Assembly (NCBI GenBank): GCA_025966315.1
Contig: JAOPUZ010000053.1
Location: forward strand, 1 to 64,000
DNA from: Frankiales bacterium
GTDB lineage: Bacteria > Actinomycetota > Actinomycetes > Mycobacteriales > Jatrophihabitantaceae
Direction of reading: 5' to 3'
DNA: 64,000 bases
The position numbers and the translations under genes are program-made. Position 1 is the stretch's first letter, and each line of letters opens with the position of its first letter. This document shows positions 8,505-17,753 of this stretch, piece by piece. Under the pieces are notes generated by a model. The model made no database searches. It worked only from the letters and a program-made list of their open reading frames with translations, and was not told the origin of the DNA.

Positions 8505-9248
8505 CTAGCGGCGGCGCAACCGCCGGACGAGTACGAAGATGACGATGCCCAGCGGAACCGCCAGCAACGGCAGCAGCCGCTTGGCCACCGCGGGACCGGC
8601 CGAGCCGAGCAGATCGATCGGTTCGACCTCGGCCGGCGGAGTGACCACGCGCGGCTTGCTGACCGTCGGGGACGGCACCGTTGCGGGCGACTGGGCGGCC
8701 GCCGGGCCGGCGGTCACGCTGGCGCCCTCGGCGCTGGCCGCCACGCCATCGCTGGATGCATCCGGAACCGCGGCGAGCGACGGGGCCGCTTCGGGCTCCT
8801 CGTCAGCGCCGAGCTTGCCGGCCAGGCAATCGGCGAACTGGCCGATCAGCTTGTTGCCGACGTCCACCATCACGCCGCGACCGAACTGGGCCGGCTTGCC
8901 GGTGATGTTGAGGTCGGTGAGCACGTTCACCGAGGTCGTGTTGGCGCTCTCGGCGATCAACGACGCGGTCACCTTGGCCGCAGCGGTGCCATTGCCCCGG
9001 GAGTCCTTGCCCTGCGCGTCCAGCACGACGCGGTGGGTGGCTTCGTCCTTTTCGACCCAGCTGGCTTTGCCCTTGTACGTCAGACCGATCGGGCCGAGCC
9101 GGACCTTGACCGAGCCGGTGAAGTCATCGCCTTCGACGGTATCGAGCGCGGCACCGGGCATGCAGGGTGCGATCCGCTCGATGTCGAGGAGAACCTTCCA
9201 GGCCTGATCGATGTCGACGGGGACGGTGAAAGTGTGCTCGAGCTGCAC
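8505..9248 (-). CDS. CoxG-like SRPBCC protein with C-terminal membrane anchor
   Basis: Residues 1-150 form an SRPBCC domain of the CoxG (CO dehydrogenase subunit G) type: MQLEHTFTVPVDIDQAW, DIERIAPCMPGA, GSVKVRLGPI, and QFGRGVMVDVGNKLIGQFA. A Pro/Ala-rich linker follows, and the C-terminus is a hydrophobic anchor ending VRRLRRR. In carboxydotrophs CoxG is thought to recruit the hydroxylase to the membrane, and the anchor fits that role. It is the last gene of the Mo-hydroxylase group, 46 bp after the FAD subunit. Confidence 0.88.
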   Translation of the reverse strand: MQLEHTFTVPVDIDQAWKVLLDIERIAPCMPGAALDTVEGDDFTGSVKVRLGPIGLTYKGKASWVEKDEATHRVVLDAQGKDSRGNGTAAAKVTASLIAESANTTSVNVLTDLNITGKPAQFGRGVMVDVGNKLIGQFADCLAGKLGADEEPEAAPSLAAVPDASSDGVAASAEGASVTAGPAAAQSPATVPSPTVSKPRVVTPPAEVEPIDLLGSAGPAVAKRLLPLLAVPLGIVIFVLVRRLRRR

Positions 9249-9294
9249 GGCATCTCCTCAGAGGACGTCAATCGGCGGCGGGCCAGCACCCGGC

Positions 9295-10152
9295 TCAGAT
9301 ACCTGCGGCGGCGAGAACGGCTCGCCTGGTCAGGACCTGAGCCAGATGGTTGCGATAGTCAGCGTGCCCGGCGAGATCGTTCGGCGCGTGAGTCCCCTCA
9401 GTTACCGATCGACTCGCACTGGCCACCGTAGCAGCGGAGGCCGCCGCCCCCGAAAGTTCATCTTCGACCAGTGATGCACGCAACGGGGTGGTGCCCATAT
9501 TGGTCAGCCCGACCCGGGCCTCGGCAATCGATCCGTTGGAGCGTCGCACCGCCGCGGCCACGCCCACGATCGACCAGGCCTGGGCAACCCGGTCGAACTT
9601 CTCATAGTGAGTGGACCAGCCGGCACCGAGCTTCGGGATCCGGATCGCGGTCAGGATCTCGCCCGGGCGCAGCGCCGTCGTCAGGTAGTCGAGGAAGAAT
9701 TCACTCGCGGGGATCACCCGCGGGCCGCCCGGACCGGTGGCGTGCAGTTGGGCGTCGAGGGTGAGCGCGATCGTGGGCAGGTCACCCGCCGGGTCGGCAT
9801 GGGACAGCGAGCCGCCGAACGTGCCGAGATGGCGGACCTGGCGATCACCGACGGTGGCGGTGGCCTGGGCCAGCAAGGGTGCGTGCTGTCGTACCAGCTC
9901 GGACTTCAACACCTCGTCGTGGGTGGTCATCGAGCCGATCACGATGGCGTCGCCGTCCTCGCGAATCCCACGCAATTCGGCCAGCCCGCCCAAGTCGACC
10001 AAGAGCTCCGGGTACGACAAGCGCAGGCGCAATACAGGCAGTAGCGATTGGCCGCCGGCCAGCACCTTGGCGTCCTCGCCGCCATCCTGCAACACCCGCA
10101 CGGCGGCGTCGAGGTTAGCGGGGCGTTCGTACTCGAACGATGCGGGAATCAC
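9295..10152 (-). CDS. Molybdenum hydroxylase FAD-binding subunit (CoxM/XdhB type)
   Basis: The 285-residue medium subunit passes electrons from the 2Fe-2S subunit to FAD. It begins IPASFEYERPANLDAAVRVL and has the FAD-binding motifs AGGQSLLPVLRLR and TVGDRQVRHLGTFGGSLSHADPAGD (read in parts). It starts at GTG 10152, which overlaps the large-subunit stop (GTGA), so translation is coupled. Length is normal for the family. Confidence 0.93.
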   Translation of the reverse strand: MIPASFEYERPANLDAAVRVLQDGGEDAKVLAGGQSLLPVLRLRLSYPELLVDLGGLAELRGIREDGDAIVIGSMTTHDEVLKSELVRQHAPLLAQATATVGDRQVRHLGTFGGSLSHADPAGDLPTIALTLDAQLHATGPGGPRVIPASEFFLDYLTTALRPGEILTAIRIPKLGAGWSTHYEKFDRVAQAWSIVGVAAAVRRSNGSIAEARVGLTNMGTTPLRASLVEDELSGAAASAATVASASRSVTEGTHAPNDLAGHADYRNHLAQVLTRRAVLAAAGI

Positions 10153-12623
10153 AGCTGCTCTCCTTCGCCGGAACCGTCCGAACTGGCCGTGCTCGCACCG
10201 CCGTAGGCGACGGTCCCTTCGGCGGAGCGGTCGGCCGTAGCCGCACCACCGACGCCCTCAGCCACGGCGCGCCAGATGCGCTCCGGGGTACACGGCATCT
10301 GCACGTCCTGCACTCCCCATGGCTTCAGGGCGTCGACCACCGCATTGACCACGGCCGGGGTGGACGCGATCGTGCCCGCCTCGCCGACGCCTTTGACGCC
10401 CAGCGGATTGGTGGTGGACGGACTGACCGTCCGACCGGTCAAGAAGGACGGCAGATCCGAGGCGGAGGGCAGCAGGTAGTCGACGAACGTACCGGTGGTC
10501 AGGTTGCCGTCGGCGTCGTAGACCGCCTCTTCGTAGAGGGCCTGGGCGATGCCCTGGGCCAGCCCGCCGTGGATCTGGCCGTCGGCGATAAGGGGATTGA
10601 TGACCTCACCGATGTCGTCCACGCAGGCGTACTTGCGGATGGTGGCCCGGCCGGTCTCGGTGTCGACGTCGATGGCGCACAGGTGGGTACCGTGCGGGAA
10701 CGAGAAATTCTCCGGATCGAAGGTGGCATCCGAATCCAGGCTCGGCTCCATCCCGTCGGGCAGATCGTGCGCCGCGAAGGCTGCAAACGCGATCTCTTGG
10801 ATGGTCTTGCCGGACCCGGGGGAGCCCTTGACGCTGAATGAGCCGCCGGCGAATTCCAGGTCGTCCGGGTTGGCCTCCAGCATGTGCGCCGCGATGGCGC
10901 GAGCCTTCTCGACCACCTTGTCGGCAGCCTTGACCACGGCAATGCCACCGACCACCAGCGATCGGGACCCGTAGGTGTCCAAGCCCTTCGGCGAGGACTG
11001 AGTATCACCGTGGATCACTTCGATGTCGTCGAAGGGCACGCCGAGCTGGTCGGCCACGATCTGGCTCCAGGCCGTTTCGTGTCCCTGACCGTGCGCGCTC
11101 GCCCCGGTGACCACCTCGACCTTGCCCGTGGCCAACACCCGGATCGAGGCGTTTTCCCAACCGCCGGCGCCGTAATCGAGTGAGCCGAGCACTCGGGACG
11201 GGGCAAGCCCGCACATCTCGGTAAAGGTCGAGATCCCGAGCCCCAGTTGAACCGGATCCCGTCGGGCCCGGCGCTCAGCCTGCTCGCGGCGGAGTTCGTC
11301 CCAGCCGATGAGCTCGAGCGCCTTGGCCGTGGCCGCCTCGTAGTTACCGCTGTCGTAGGTGAGTCCGCAGACGGTGGTGAACGGAAACTCCTCGTGCTTG
11401 ATCCAGTTCTTGCGGCGCAACTCCATCGGGTCCATGTCCAGCTCACCGGCGAGGGCGTCCATGATCCGTTCGATGGCGAAGGTGGCCTCGGGTCGGCCGG
11501 CCCCGCGATAGGCGTCCGTCGGCGTCTTGTTGGTGAACACGCCCTCACAGACGAACCGGTAGCCGGCGAACTTGTAGATGCTGTTGTACATGAAGGCGCC
11601 GAGTACGGGTATGCCAGGAGAAACCAGCCGCAGGTAGGCACCCATGTCGGCGAACAAATGGACGTCCAGCCCGGTGACGGTGCCATCGCGCTTGGCCGTG
11701 ATCGTGATGTCCTGGATCTGGTCGCGTCCGTGGTGGGCGCTCATCAACGACTCCGAGCGGGACTCGGTGTACTTGACCGGCTTGCCGAGCTTGCGGGCCA
11801 CCAGGGTGCAGATCACCTCTTCGGGCGTGACTTGCAGCTTGCCGCCGAAGCCGCCGCCGACGTCCGGTGCGATCACCCGGACCTTGTGCTCGGGGATGTT
11901 CAAGGTCAGCGCCAGCATGGTGCGCAGGATGTGCGGCACCTGCGTGGCGGACCACATCGTCACGCCTTCGCCGTTGGGGGAGACGACGGTGGAGCGCGGT
12001 TCCATGAACGACGGGATGAGGCGCTGCTGGATGAACCGGCGCCGCACGGTGACCTCAGCGTCGCGCAGGGTGTCCTCGATCGGCGCGCCGGTGCCGGCCG
12101 CGCCGGATTCGAAAGTCCAGGTGAAGGACCGGTTCGAGCTTGTGTGACCGTGCACGAGGGTGGTGTCGGCGACCAGCGCCGCCTCCATGTCGAGGACGAC
12201 AGGCAGCGGGGCGTAGTCGATGTCGATGGCCTCCAGCGCGTCCTGCGCCAGGTACTTGTCGCGGGCGACGACCACGGCCACCGCCTCGCCGACATGGTTC
12301 ACCTGCGTCACGGCCAGGCTCGGGTGGCCCGGGTTCACCATCTCGGGCGTGACCGGCCAGGCGCACGGGATGCTGCCCTGCGTCTCGGCGAAATCCTGGC
12401 CGGTGAACACGGCAACCACGCCCGGTCGCTGCTTGGCGGCGCTGACGTCGATCGAGGTGATGGTGGCGTGCGCCATCGGGCTGCGCAGGATGGCCAGGTG
12501 CAGCATGCCGGGCAGCGTTATGTTGTCGGTCCAGGTGGTGCGACCGATCAGCAGGTGTGCGTCTTCCTTACGCAGCCGGGACTGGCCGATCTCGGCGGCC
12601 GGCCGGTTCTCGACCGCGGTCAT
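10149..12623 (-). CDS. Molybdenum hydroxylase large (Mo-cofactor) subunit, form II CoxL-like
   Basis: The 824-residue subunit binds the molybdopterin cofactor and carries the active site. I chose ATG 12623 (MTAVENRP) because the longer frame to 12722 only reads through the upstream gene. Family motifs include GQSRLRKEDAHLLIGR, GGGFGGKL, GQGHETAWSQIVADQLGVP and GVKGVGEAGTIASTPAVVNA. The active-site loop reads AYRGAGR, the form II signature. True aerobic CO dehydrogenases (form I) have AYRCSFR with the Cys ligand of copper. The substrate is therefore unlikely to be CO and may be an aldehyde or N-heterocycle. Start and stop overlap the neighbouring subunit genes. Confidence 0.92.
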   Translation of the reverse strand: MTAVENRPAAEIGQSRLRKEDAHLLIGRTTWTDNITLPGMLHLAILRSPMAHATITSIDVSAAKQRPGVVAVFTGQDFAETQGSIPCAWPVTPEMVNPGHPSLAVTQVNHVGEAVAVVVARDKYLAQDALEAIDIDYAPLPVVLDMEAALVADTTLVHGHTSSNRSFTWTFESGAAGTGAPIEDTLRDAEVTVRRRFIQQRLIPSFMEPRSTVVSPNGEGVTMWSATQVPHILRTMLALTLNIPEHKVRVIAPDVGGGFGGKLQVTPEEVICTLVARKLGKPVKYTESRSESLMSAHHGRDQIQDITITAKRDGTVTGLDVHLFADMGAYLRLVSPGIPVLGAFMYNSIYKFAGYRFVCEGVFTNKTPTDAYRGAGRPEATFAIERIMDALAGELDMDPMELRRKNWIKHEEFPFTTVCGLTYDSGNYEAATAKALELIGWDELRREQAERRARRDPVQLGLGISTFTEMCGLAPSRVLGSLDYGAGGWENASIRVLATGKVEVVTGASAHGQGHETAWSQIVADQLGVPFDDIEVIHGDTQSSPKGLDTYGSRSLVVGGIAVVKAADKVVEKARAIAAHMLEANPDDLEFAGGSFSVKGSPGSGKTIQEIAFAAFAAHDLPDGMEPSLDSDATFDPENFSFPHGTHLCAIDVDTETGRATIRKYACVDDIGEVINPLIADGQIHGGLAQGIAQALYEEAVYDADGNLTTGTFVDYLLPSASDLPSFLTGRTVSPSTTNPLGVKGVGEAGTIASTPAVVNAVVDALKPWGVQDVQMPCTPERIWRAVAEGVGGAATADRSAEGTVAYGGASTASSDGSGEGEQL

Positions 12624-13129
12624 GACGTCACGCCGGTCGTTGCGCCGGTCGATGCGCTGGACGCACGGCCTTCGGAGGCGGCGGCCTGCACCGCCCGCAC
12701 GATGTTCTGATACCCCGTGCATCGGCAGAGATTGCCCTCGATGCCTTCGCGGATCTCGTCCTCGCTTGGGTCAGCGTTCTCGCTCAGCAGATCGCAGGCC
12801 GCCAGCACCATCCCGGGCGTGCAGAACCCGCATTGCAGCGCGTGGTTGTCGTGAAAGGCCTGCTGGACGGGATGCAGCGTGCCGTCCTCGGCGGCCAAGC
12901 CCTCGATCGTGGTAATCGTCCGGTCGGTGACCTGGACGGCCAGCACCGAGCAGCTCTTGACGCTGCGGCCGTCCAACAGCACCGTGCATGCGCCACAGTT
13001 GCTCGTATCGCAGCCCACGACCGTGCCGACCTTGCCTAGGCGTTCTCGCAAGTAGTGCACGAGCAGCAGCCGCGGCTCGACCTCGTCCTGATAGCTCACG
13101 CCGTCGACGGTCACGCTGACCCGTGTCAT
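12620..13129 (-). CDS. Molybdenum hydroxylase 2Fe-2S subunit (CoxS type)
   Basis: The 169-residue small subunit carries both iron-sulfur clusters: [15 protein letters not shown] (ferredoxin-like) and CGFCTPGMV with CRCTGYQNI (helical domain). The C-terminal 20 residues are a Ser/Ala/Thr-rich extension. It is first in the S-L-M-G set. It starts at ATG 13129, and the last four bases overlap the large-subunit start. Confidence 0.95.
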   Translation of the reverse strand: MTRVSVTVDGVSYQDEVEPRLLLVHYLRERLGKVGTVVGCDTSNCGACTVLLDGRSVKSCSVLAVQVTDRTITTIEGLAAEDGTLHPVQQAFHDNHALQCGFCTPGMVLAACDLLSENADPSEDEIREGIEGNLCRCTGYQNIVRAVQAAASEGRASSASTGATTGVTS

Positions 13130-13292
13130 GAATCCTCCTGCAGGGTTACGTCTTCCGCACGCTCACCGTTCGAGCGCGAGTGTTGTCCATCACAGACAAG
13201 CCTTAAAACTCGACGCGCGCAAGCGGAAGATCACATCCGCGGGAAAGACAAATATTCGCCGGGAGATGGACGCAGATGGACGCAGCTGGACG
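13130..13292 (-). promoter_or_regulatory. Probable promoter region of the hydroxylase structural genes
   Basis: This is the only real gap (163 bp) in the cluster, between the XdhC stop and the 2Fe-2S subunit start. It holds two small inverted repeats: ttgtc/gacaa (13183-13199) and gcgga/tccgc (13223-13240). Next to the XdhC stop is a 10-bp direct repeat (gatggacgca at 13265 and 13275). A promoter here is inferred from spacing; no clear -10/-35 pair can be named. Confidence 0.4.
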
Positions 13293-14414
13293 TCAGGTGG
13301 TGGCGGGCACCGGGATCTCCCGGTGGATCGGACCGGCTCCACGGCGCAGCGGTACGCCCGAACCGCCCCAGCGCAGCGAGATGATCTCGGCGGCAACCGA
13401 CACGGCCGTCTCTTCCGGGGTACGGGCACCGATGTCCAACCCGATCGGGGCGTGCAGCCTGGCCAGGTCGTTGTCGTCCAGGCCGAGTTCGCGAAGCCGT
13501 TCGATCCGGTCGTCGACCGTACGGCGAGAGCCCATCGCGCCGACGTAGCCGATCGGCAATCGCAGGGCGAGCTCCAACAACGGCACGTCGAACTTGGGAT
13601 CGTGAGTGAGCACGCAGACCACCGTCCGGTCATCCACCTCGGTGCTGGCCAGATAACGGTGCGGCCATTCGACGATGACTTCGTCGGCGTCCGGGAACCG
13701 CTTGCGGGTGGCGAACACCGGGCGGGCGTCGCACACCGTGACCCGATATCCCAGGAATGAGCCCATTCGGGCGACGGCGGCGGCGAAGTCGATCGCACCG
13801 AAGACGATCATTCTTGGCCGCGGTGCGTAGGAGGCGACGAAGATGCCGATCTCGTCCACCCGCCGTTCGCCGTCGTGGCCGTAGCGGATGACGCCGGTGC
13901 GGCCTTGGCTGAGGTAGCCGCGGCTGTCGTCGCGAACCGCGTCGTTCAGGCGATCGTTGCCGAGCGAGCCCGAAGTCGAATCGGCCCGGATGATCATCCG
14001 ACGGCCGCGCAGATCGTCGCCGGCGTCGACCACGGTGGCCACGGCCACCGGTCGGCCCGCCGCGATGTCCTCGGCGATCTCGCCCAGTTCGGGGAAGGAT
14101 TCGCGGTTGATCCGCTCGACGAAGATGTCGATGATGCCGCCGCAGGTCAAGCCGACCGCAAACGCGTCATCGTCACTCACGCCGTAGCGCTGCAACACCG
14201 GCACGCCGCTCTCGATGACGGCCGTGCCCAGTTCGTACACCGCGCCTTCCACACAACCACCCGAGACACTGCCGACCGCGGTCCCGTCCCGGCCCACGAG
14301 CATGGAGGCTCCGGGTTGCCGGGGCGCTGAGCTCCAGGTACCGACCACGGTGCCCATGGCGACCGTCTCGCCGGCCTGCCACCAGTCGACCAGTTGTTCC
14401 AACACGTCACGCAT
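13293..14414 (-). CDS. XdhC/CoxI family Mo-cofactor maturation protein
   Basis: The 373-residue protein belongs to the XdhC family, which inserts or sulfurates the molybdenum cofactor of hydroxylases. The N-terminal XdhC/CoxI domain has GTWSSAPRQPGASMLV, GSVSGGCVEGAVYE and GLTCGGIIDIFVE. The C-terminal Rossmann-like domain has FGAIDFAAAVARMGSFLGY, VCVLTHDPKFDVPLL and YVGAMGSRRTVDDR. It overlaps the VWA gene stop by 8 bp. Context makes it the dedicated maturation factor of the adjacent hydroxylase. Confidence 0.92.
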   Translation of the reverse strand: MRDVLEQLVDWWQAGETVAMGTVVGTWSSAPRQPGASMLVGRDGTAVGSVSGGCVEGAVYELGTAVIESGVPVLQRYGVSDDDAFAVGLTCGGIIDIFVERINRESFPELGEIAEDIAAGRPVAVATVVDAGDDLRGRRMIIRADSTSGSLGNDRLNDAVRDDSRGYLSQGRTGVIRYGHDGERRVDEIGIFVASYAPRPRMIVFGAIDFAAAVARMGSFLGYRVTVCDARPVFATRKRFPDADEVIVEWPHRYLASTEVDDRTVVCVLTHDPKFDVPLLELALRLPIGYVGAMGSRRTVDDRIERLRELGLDDNDLARLHAPIGLDIGARTPEETAVSVAAEIISLRWGGSGVPLRRGAGPIHREIPVPATT

Positions 14415-15555
14415 CTGCGATCACCCTCACCAGTTCTTCTAATGACTTGAAACTATGCCCGGCCACCAATTCATCCACGTACGGCAAAGCGGCGACCATA
14501 CCGGCCGTCAACGGGGCAAAACCATCCTTGCCCTTGTGCGGGTTGACCCAGATGAATTTATGAGCCAAGCGGGCCAGCCGGGCCAGCTGTTGGGATAATT
14601 CCGTCGTCTCACCGCGTTCCCAGCCGTCCGAGCAGAGCACCACCACCGCACCGCGAGCGACGCCGCGCTGTCCCCAGCGGTCCAGAAATGCGCGCAGCGT
14701 GTCACCGAGCCGGGTGCCGCCACTCCAGTCCGGCACCGCACTGCCGGCGGCGGTGAGGGCCCGGTCGGGATCCCGAATCCGCAACTCGCGGGTGATCCGG
14801 GTCAGTCGGGTGCCGAGGGTGAAGACCTCGGTACGCGCCGGCGTGGCTCGGGTCGCGGCATGGGCGAAGCGGAGCAACAGGTCCGCGTAGGACGACATCG
14901 ACCCGCTGACGTCGATCAGCAGCACCAGGCGACGGGGCGTGGTCCGCCGCCTCCGGCGCAGCAGGGTATCCGGCTCGCCGCCCGATCGCAGCATCCGGCG
15001 AACTGATCGAGAACGGTCGATGGCACCTCGGGACGCAGGGCCGTACCGGCGCGACCGGCGTCCGGACGTGCGCGGGGCAAGCAGGGCGAACAGGCGGCGC
15101 AATTGCTCACGCTCCAGCGGCGTCAAAGTGACGACGTCCTTGCTGCGCAGCACCTCGTGCCGGCTGGCCTGCACGGTGAAGTCGGGCTGGTCTTCCTCTT
15201 CCTCACCAGCCGCCACATCCGCGTCGTCCCGGTCCAGGGCGGAATTGCGCGGCAACGCGGGGGACTGGGTGACCGGCACCTGGTGGGCCTGATGGCCACC
15301 GAAGTACAGCGCGAAGCCGGTGTCGTAGCGCTCGAGGTCCTCGGGGTCCGAGCACAACGTCATCCGGCCGGCCCAGTAGACGTCATCGGGCTGGGTGATG
15401 TCGAGTTCGCTCAGAGCGGTGAGCATCGCGTGCACCCGGTCCTGGCTGGCCGGGACGCCCGCATGACGCAGGGTGCGAGCAAAGCCCAGCATGACCTGGA
15501 CGGCGTCCCGGCGTTCGCCTTCGGGCAGGTTGACCGGCGTGTAGTTGAACTGCAC
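14407..15555 (-). CDS. VWA domain-containing protein (CoxE family)
   Basis: A 382-residue CoxE-like protein. The C-terminal VWA domain has the MIDAS motif LLIDVSGSMSSYADLLLRF and the later GGTRLGDTLRAF segment. CoxE works with the MoxR-type ATPase CoxD in assembling the active site of molybdenum hydroxylases. I chose GTG 15555, two bases after the ATPase stop, because family members start near QFNYTPVNLPEGERR; the longer frame to 15696 only runs into the ATPase gene. It is tightly coupled on both sides. Confidence 0.88.
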   Translation of the reverse strand: MQFNYTPVNLPEGERRDAVQVMLGFARTLRHAGVPASQDRVHAMLTALSELDITQPDDVYWAGRMTLCSDPEDLERYDTGFALYFGGHQAHQVPVTQSPALPRNSALDRDDADVAAGEEEEDQPDFTVQASRHEVLRSKDVVTLTPLEREQLRRLFALLAPRTSGRRSRRYGPASRGAIDRSRSVRRMLRSGGEPDTLLRRRRRTTPRRLVLLIDVSGSMSSYADLLLRFAHAATRATPARTEVFTLGTRLTRITRELRIRDPDRALTAAGSAVPDWSGGTRLGDTLRAFLDRWGQRGVARGAVVVLCSDGWERGETTELSQQLARLARLAHKFIWVNPHKGKDGFAPLTAGMVAALPYVDELVAGHSFKSLEELVRVIADA

Positions 15556-15557
15556 GC

Positions 15558-16454
15558 CTAGCTCGCCAGCTCGGCCAGCACCGTGTTCTTGATCCGGATC
15601 GCGTCCTCCTGATACTTCAGCACGGCGCCCAGCGTGGCCGCCGCGCGCTCCGGATCGAGCTCGCGCGCGCCGAGCAGGTGCAGGGCCTGGGCCCAATCCA
15701 GCGATTCGGCCACGCCGGGGGGTTTGAGCAGGTCCGCGTCCCGCATCCGGGCCACCGCCGATGCGACGTCGCGGGCGAGCTTGTCGGTGATGTCAGGCAG
15801 CCGGGTCCGCAGGATCTGGACCTCACGCTCGAACTCCGGGTGCGCAACCCAGTGGTACAGGCAGCGCCGCTTCAGGGCGTCATGCACCTCGCGCGTCCGG
15901 TTCGAGGTCAGCACCACCAGGGGTGGATGTTCGGCCCGGATGGTGCCGACTTCGGGGATCGTCACCGCGTTGTCGGCCAGTACCTCGAGCAGGAACGCCT
16001 CGAACTCGTCGTCGGCCCGGTCGATCTCGTCGATCAGCAACACCGAGTTCGGTTCCTCGATGGCTTGCAGGATCGGCCGGCTGATCAGGAACCGCCGGTC
16101 GTACAGCGACTTCTCCAGCTCGTCGGCATTGCTCGCACCCGCGGTTTCGGCTGCTCGCAAATGCAGCACCTGCCGCGGGAAATCCCAGTCGTAGAGCGCC
16201 TGCGAGGCGTCGATGCCCTCGTAGCACTGCAACCGGATGAGCTTGCCGCCGGTGATGCGGGACAGCGCCAGCGCCAGGCTGGTCTTGCCCACACCGGCGT
16301 CGCCCTCCAGGAACAAGGGGCGGTGCATGCGCAGCGCGAGAAAGGCCGCGGTGCTGAGTCCGGCATCCGGTAGATAGCCGGTCGTTTCCAGTGCCGCAGC
16401 TACGTCAGCCGGGCTGGCGAGGTCGAATTCTTCGACCGAAGAGTCGGGAGACAT
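15558..16454 (-). CDS. MoxR-type AAA ATPase (CoxD-like)
   Basis: The 298-residue AAA+ ATPase has Walker A (FLEGDAGVGKTSLAL), Walker B (VLLIDEIDRADDEFEAFLLE), the NRTREVHDALKRRC sensor region and an arginine finger. It is thought to remodel the hydroxylase or its cofactor together with CoxE. ATG 16454 (MSPDSSVEEF) is the start; the frame open up to 17012 lies over the divergent acyltransferase gene and is not coding. It is the first gene of the D-E-XdhC-S-L-M-G series. Confidence 0.9.
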   Translation of the reverse strand: MSPDSSVEEFDLASPADVAAALETTGYLPDAGLSTAAFLALRMHRPLFLEGDAGVGKTSLALALSRITGGKLIRLQCYEGIDASQALYDWDFPRQVLHLRAAETAGASNADELEKSLYDRRFLISRPILQAIEEPNSVLLIDEIDRADDEFEAFLLEVLADNAVTIPEVGTIRAEHPPLVVLTSNRTREVHDALKRRCLYHWVAHPEFEREVQILRTRLPDITDKLARDVASAVARMRDADLLKPPGVAESLDWAQALHLLGARELDPERAAATLGAVLKYQEDAIRIKNTVLAELAS

Positions 16455-16535
16455 GCTCACAGCATGGCCTGTCGACACCCGGACGCGCCACGCGCCGTGC
16501 CTGACATCGCACTCGGACCCCGTACCGTTTGCCCC

Positions 16536-17294
16536 ATGGAACCCGTATACACCTCCGTGATCACCTTCGCGCGTGGCGTGTTCGCGTTGCAGGGATTGCG
16601 CTTCACCGTGAACGGCGCCGAGAACCTGCCCTCGACCGGTGGCGCCGTGATGGCCATCAACCACACGGGCTATATGGATTTCACCTACGCCGGCTACGCG
16701 GCCCGGCGGGCCGGCCGGTTGGTCCGGTTCATGGCCAAGGACGAAGTGTTCCGGCACCGCATCTCCGGCCCGCTGATGCGCGGAATGCATCACATCCCGG
16801 TCGATCGTGACGCCGGCGCCGGTTCGTTCCGGGCCGCCGTGCGCGCGCTCAAGGACGGCGAGATCGTGGGCGTCTTCCCCGAGGCCACCATCTCGCGATC
16901 GTTCGAGCTCAAGACGTTCAAGAGCGGCACGGTCCGGATGGCGGCCTCGGCCGGCGTGCCCGTCGTGCCGACCATCATCTGGGGTTCGCAGCGCGTCTGG
17001 ACGAAAGACCACCCGAAGCGGTTGGGCCGGACAGGCATCCCAATCGTGGTGAGCATGGGCGAACCGCTCAGCGTGACGCGCAAGGACGATGCCGATGCCG
17101 TCACCGAGCTGATGCGGGAACGGATGACCGCGCTGTTGCTCGCGGCGCAGCAGGCGTACCCGGCGCTGTCCGGGGCTGAGCTGAAGTTCCAGCCCGCCCG
17201 CCTCGGTGGCACCGCACCCACTCCGGAGATCGCCGAGAAGTTGGACGCTGAGGAGGCCGCCGCCCGGCGTTCAGCCCGTTCAGCCGAGCAGTAG
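16536..17294 (+). CDS. Lysophospholipid acyltransferase (PlsC-like)
   Basis: A 252-residue membrane-associated acyltransferase of the 1-acyl-glycerol-3-phosphate acyltransferase family. The catalytic HxxxxD box is NHTGYMD; the other blocks are FMAKDEVFRH, IPVDRDAG, GVFPEATIS and VPVVPTIIWGS. ATG 16536 (MEPVYTSV) fits the family N-terminus; another ATG in frame at 16464 would add 24 residues. Role: acylation in phospholipid or glycolipid synthesis. The 3' end overlaps the next, convergent gene by 15 bp. Confidence 0.9.
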   Translation: MEPVYTSVITFARGVFALQGLRFTVNGAENLPSTGGAVMAINHTGYMDFTYAGYAARRAGRLVRFMAKDEVFRHRISGPLMRGMHHIPVDRDAGAGSFRAAVRALKDGEIVGVFPEATISRSFELKTFKSGTVRMAASAGVPVVPTIIWGSQRVWTKDHPKRLGRTGIPIVVSMGEPLSVTRKDDADAVTELMRERMTALLLAAQQAYPALSGAELKFQPARLGGTAPTPEIAEKLDAEEAAARRSARSAEQ

Positions 17295-17696
17295 CCGGGT
17301 CAACGCCGCGCGGGTAGCCTCGCTCTGCTCGCCCAGGGCACTCAGTTCGGCTGCGAGCGCAGCAACCCATTCGGTGATCGAAACCGGCGCGCGGCTGATA
17401 ACCACATTCCGAACCGTCCGAGCGATGAACGCATCGGTACGCCCGGAACCACGCTGCTGCAGGATCAGTGACTTGTCACCGGTCGAGATCGTGATGCCTA
17501 CCGGCCGGCCGGGCCGACCGTGCATCCGGTCGCCCATGCTTCGTTCGTAGGACACCTCGACCAGCTCAGCGGGCAGCACATCGGCCAACGTGCCGGTCAG
17601 CACCCGCGTCAGCGACGCGACGTCCGCGTGCGCGGACAGCGCCTCGGTGATGCGGCCCAGCGGGGGCACGTCATCGGCCGGCACCAGCTCGTTCAT
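17280..17696 (-). CDS. Hypothetical protein next to the YbjQ pair
   Basis: A 138-residue protein beginning MNELVPADDVPPLGRI (a TTG two codons upstream is possible). It has a mixed alpha/beta pattern with VEVSYERSMGDRMHGRPGR and GITISTGDKSLILQ, and a helical C-terminal third with VVISRAPVSITEWVAAL. No domain is recognised. It follows the second YbjQ-like gene by 57 bp on the same strand and probably belongs to that operon. Its last 15 bp overlap the acyltransferase 3' end. Confidence 0.65.
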   Translation of the reverse strand: MNELVPADDVPPLGRITEALSAHADVASLTRVLTGTLADVLPAELVEVSYERSMGDRMHGRPGRPVGITISTGDKSLILQQRGSGRTDAFIARTVRNVVISRAPVSITEWVAALAAELSALGEQSEATRAALTRLLLG

Positions 17697-17753
17697 CGAC
17701 AACTCCAGCTCGGTCCGTCGCCCTCGTCAACGGCTGGGTCGAACGGGCTCGCC

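Noticed and set aside
7683-9431. Long plus-strand open frame (582 codons) opposite the kinase and CoxG genes
   Set aside because: It is the antisense shadow of genes with clear family motifs and has no recognisable protein signature.
10149-12623. Naming the large subunit a CO dehydrogenase (coxL)
   Set aside because: The loop is AYRGAGR, so the copper-binding Cys of true CO dehydrogenase is absent.
16455-17012. N-terminal extension of the MoxR ATPase frame
   Set aside because: It overlaps the divergent acyltransferase gene completely, and the family start fits ATG 16454.
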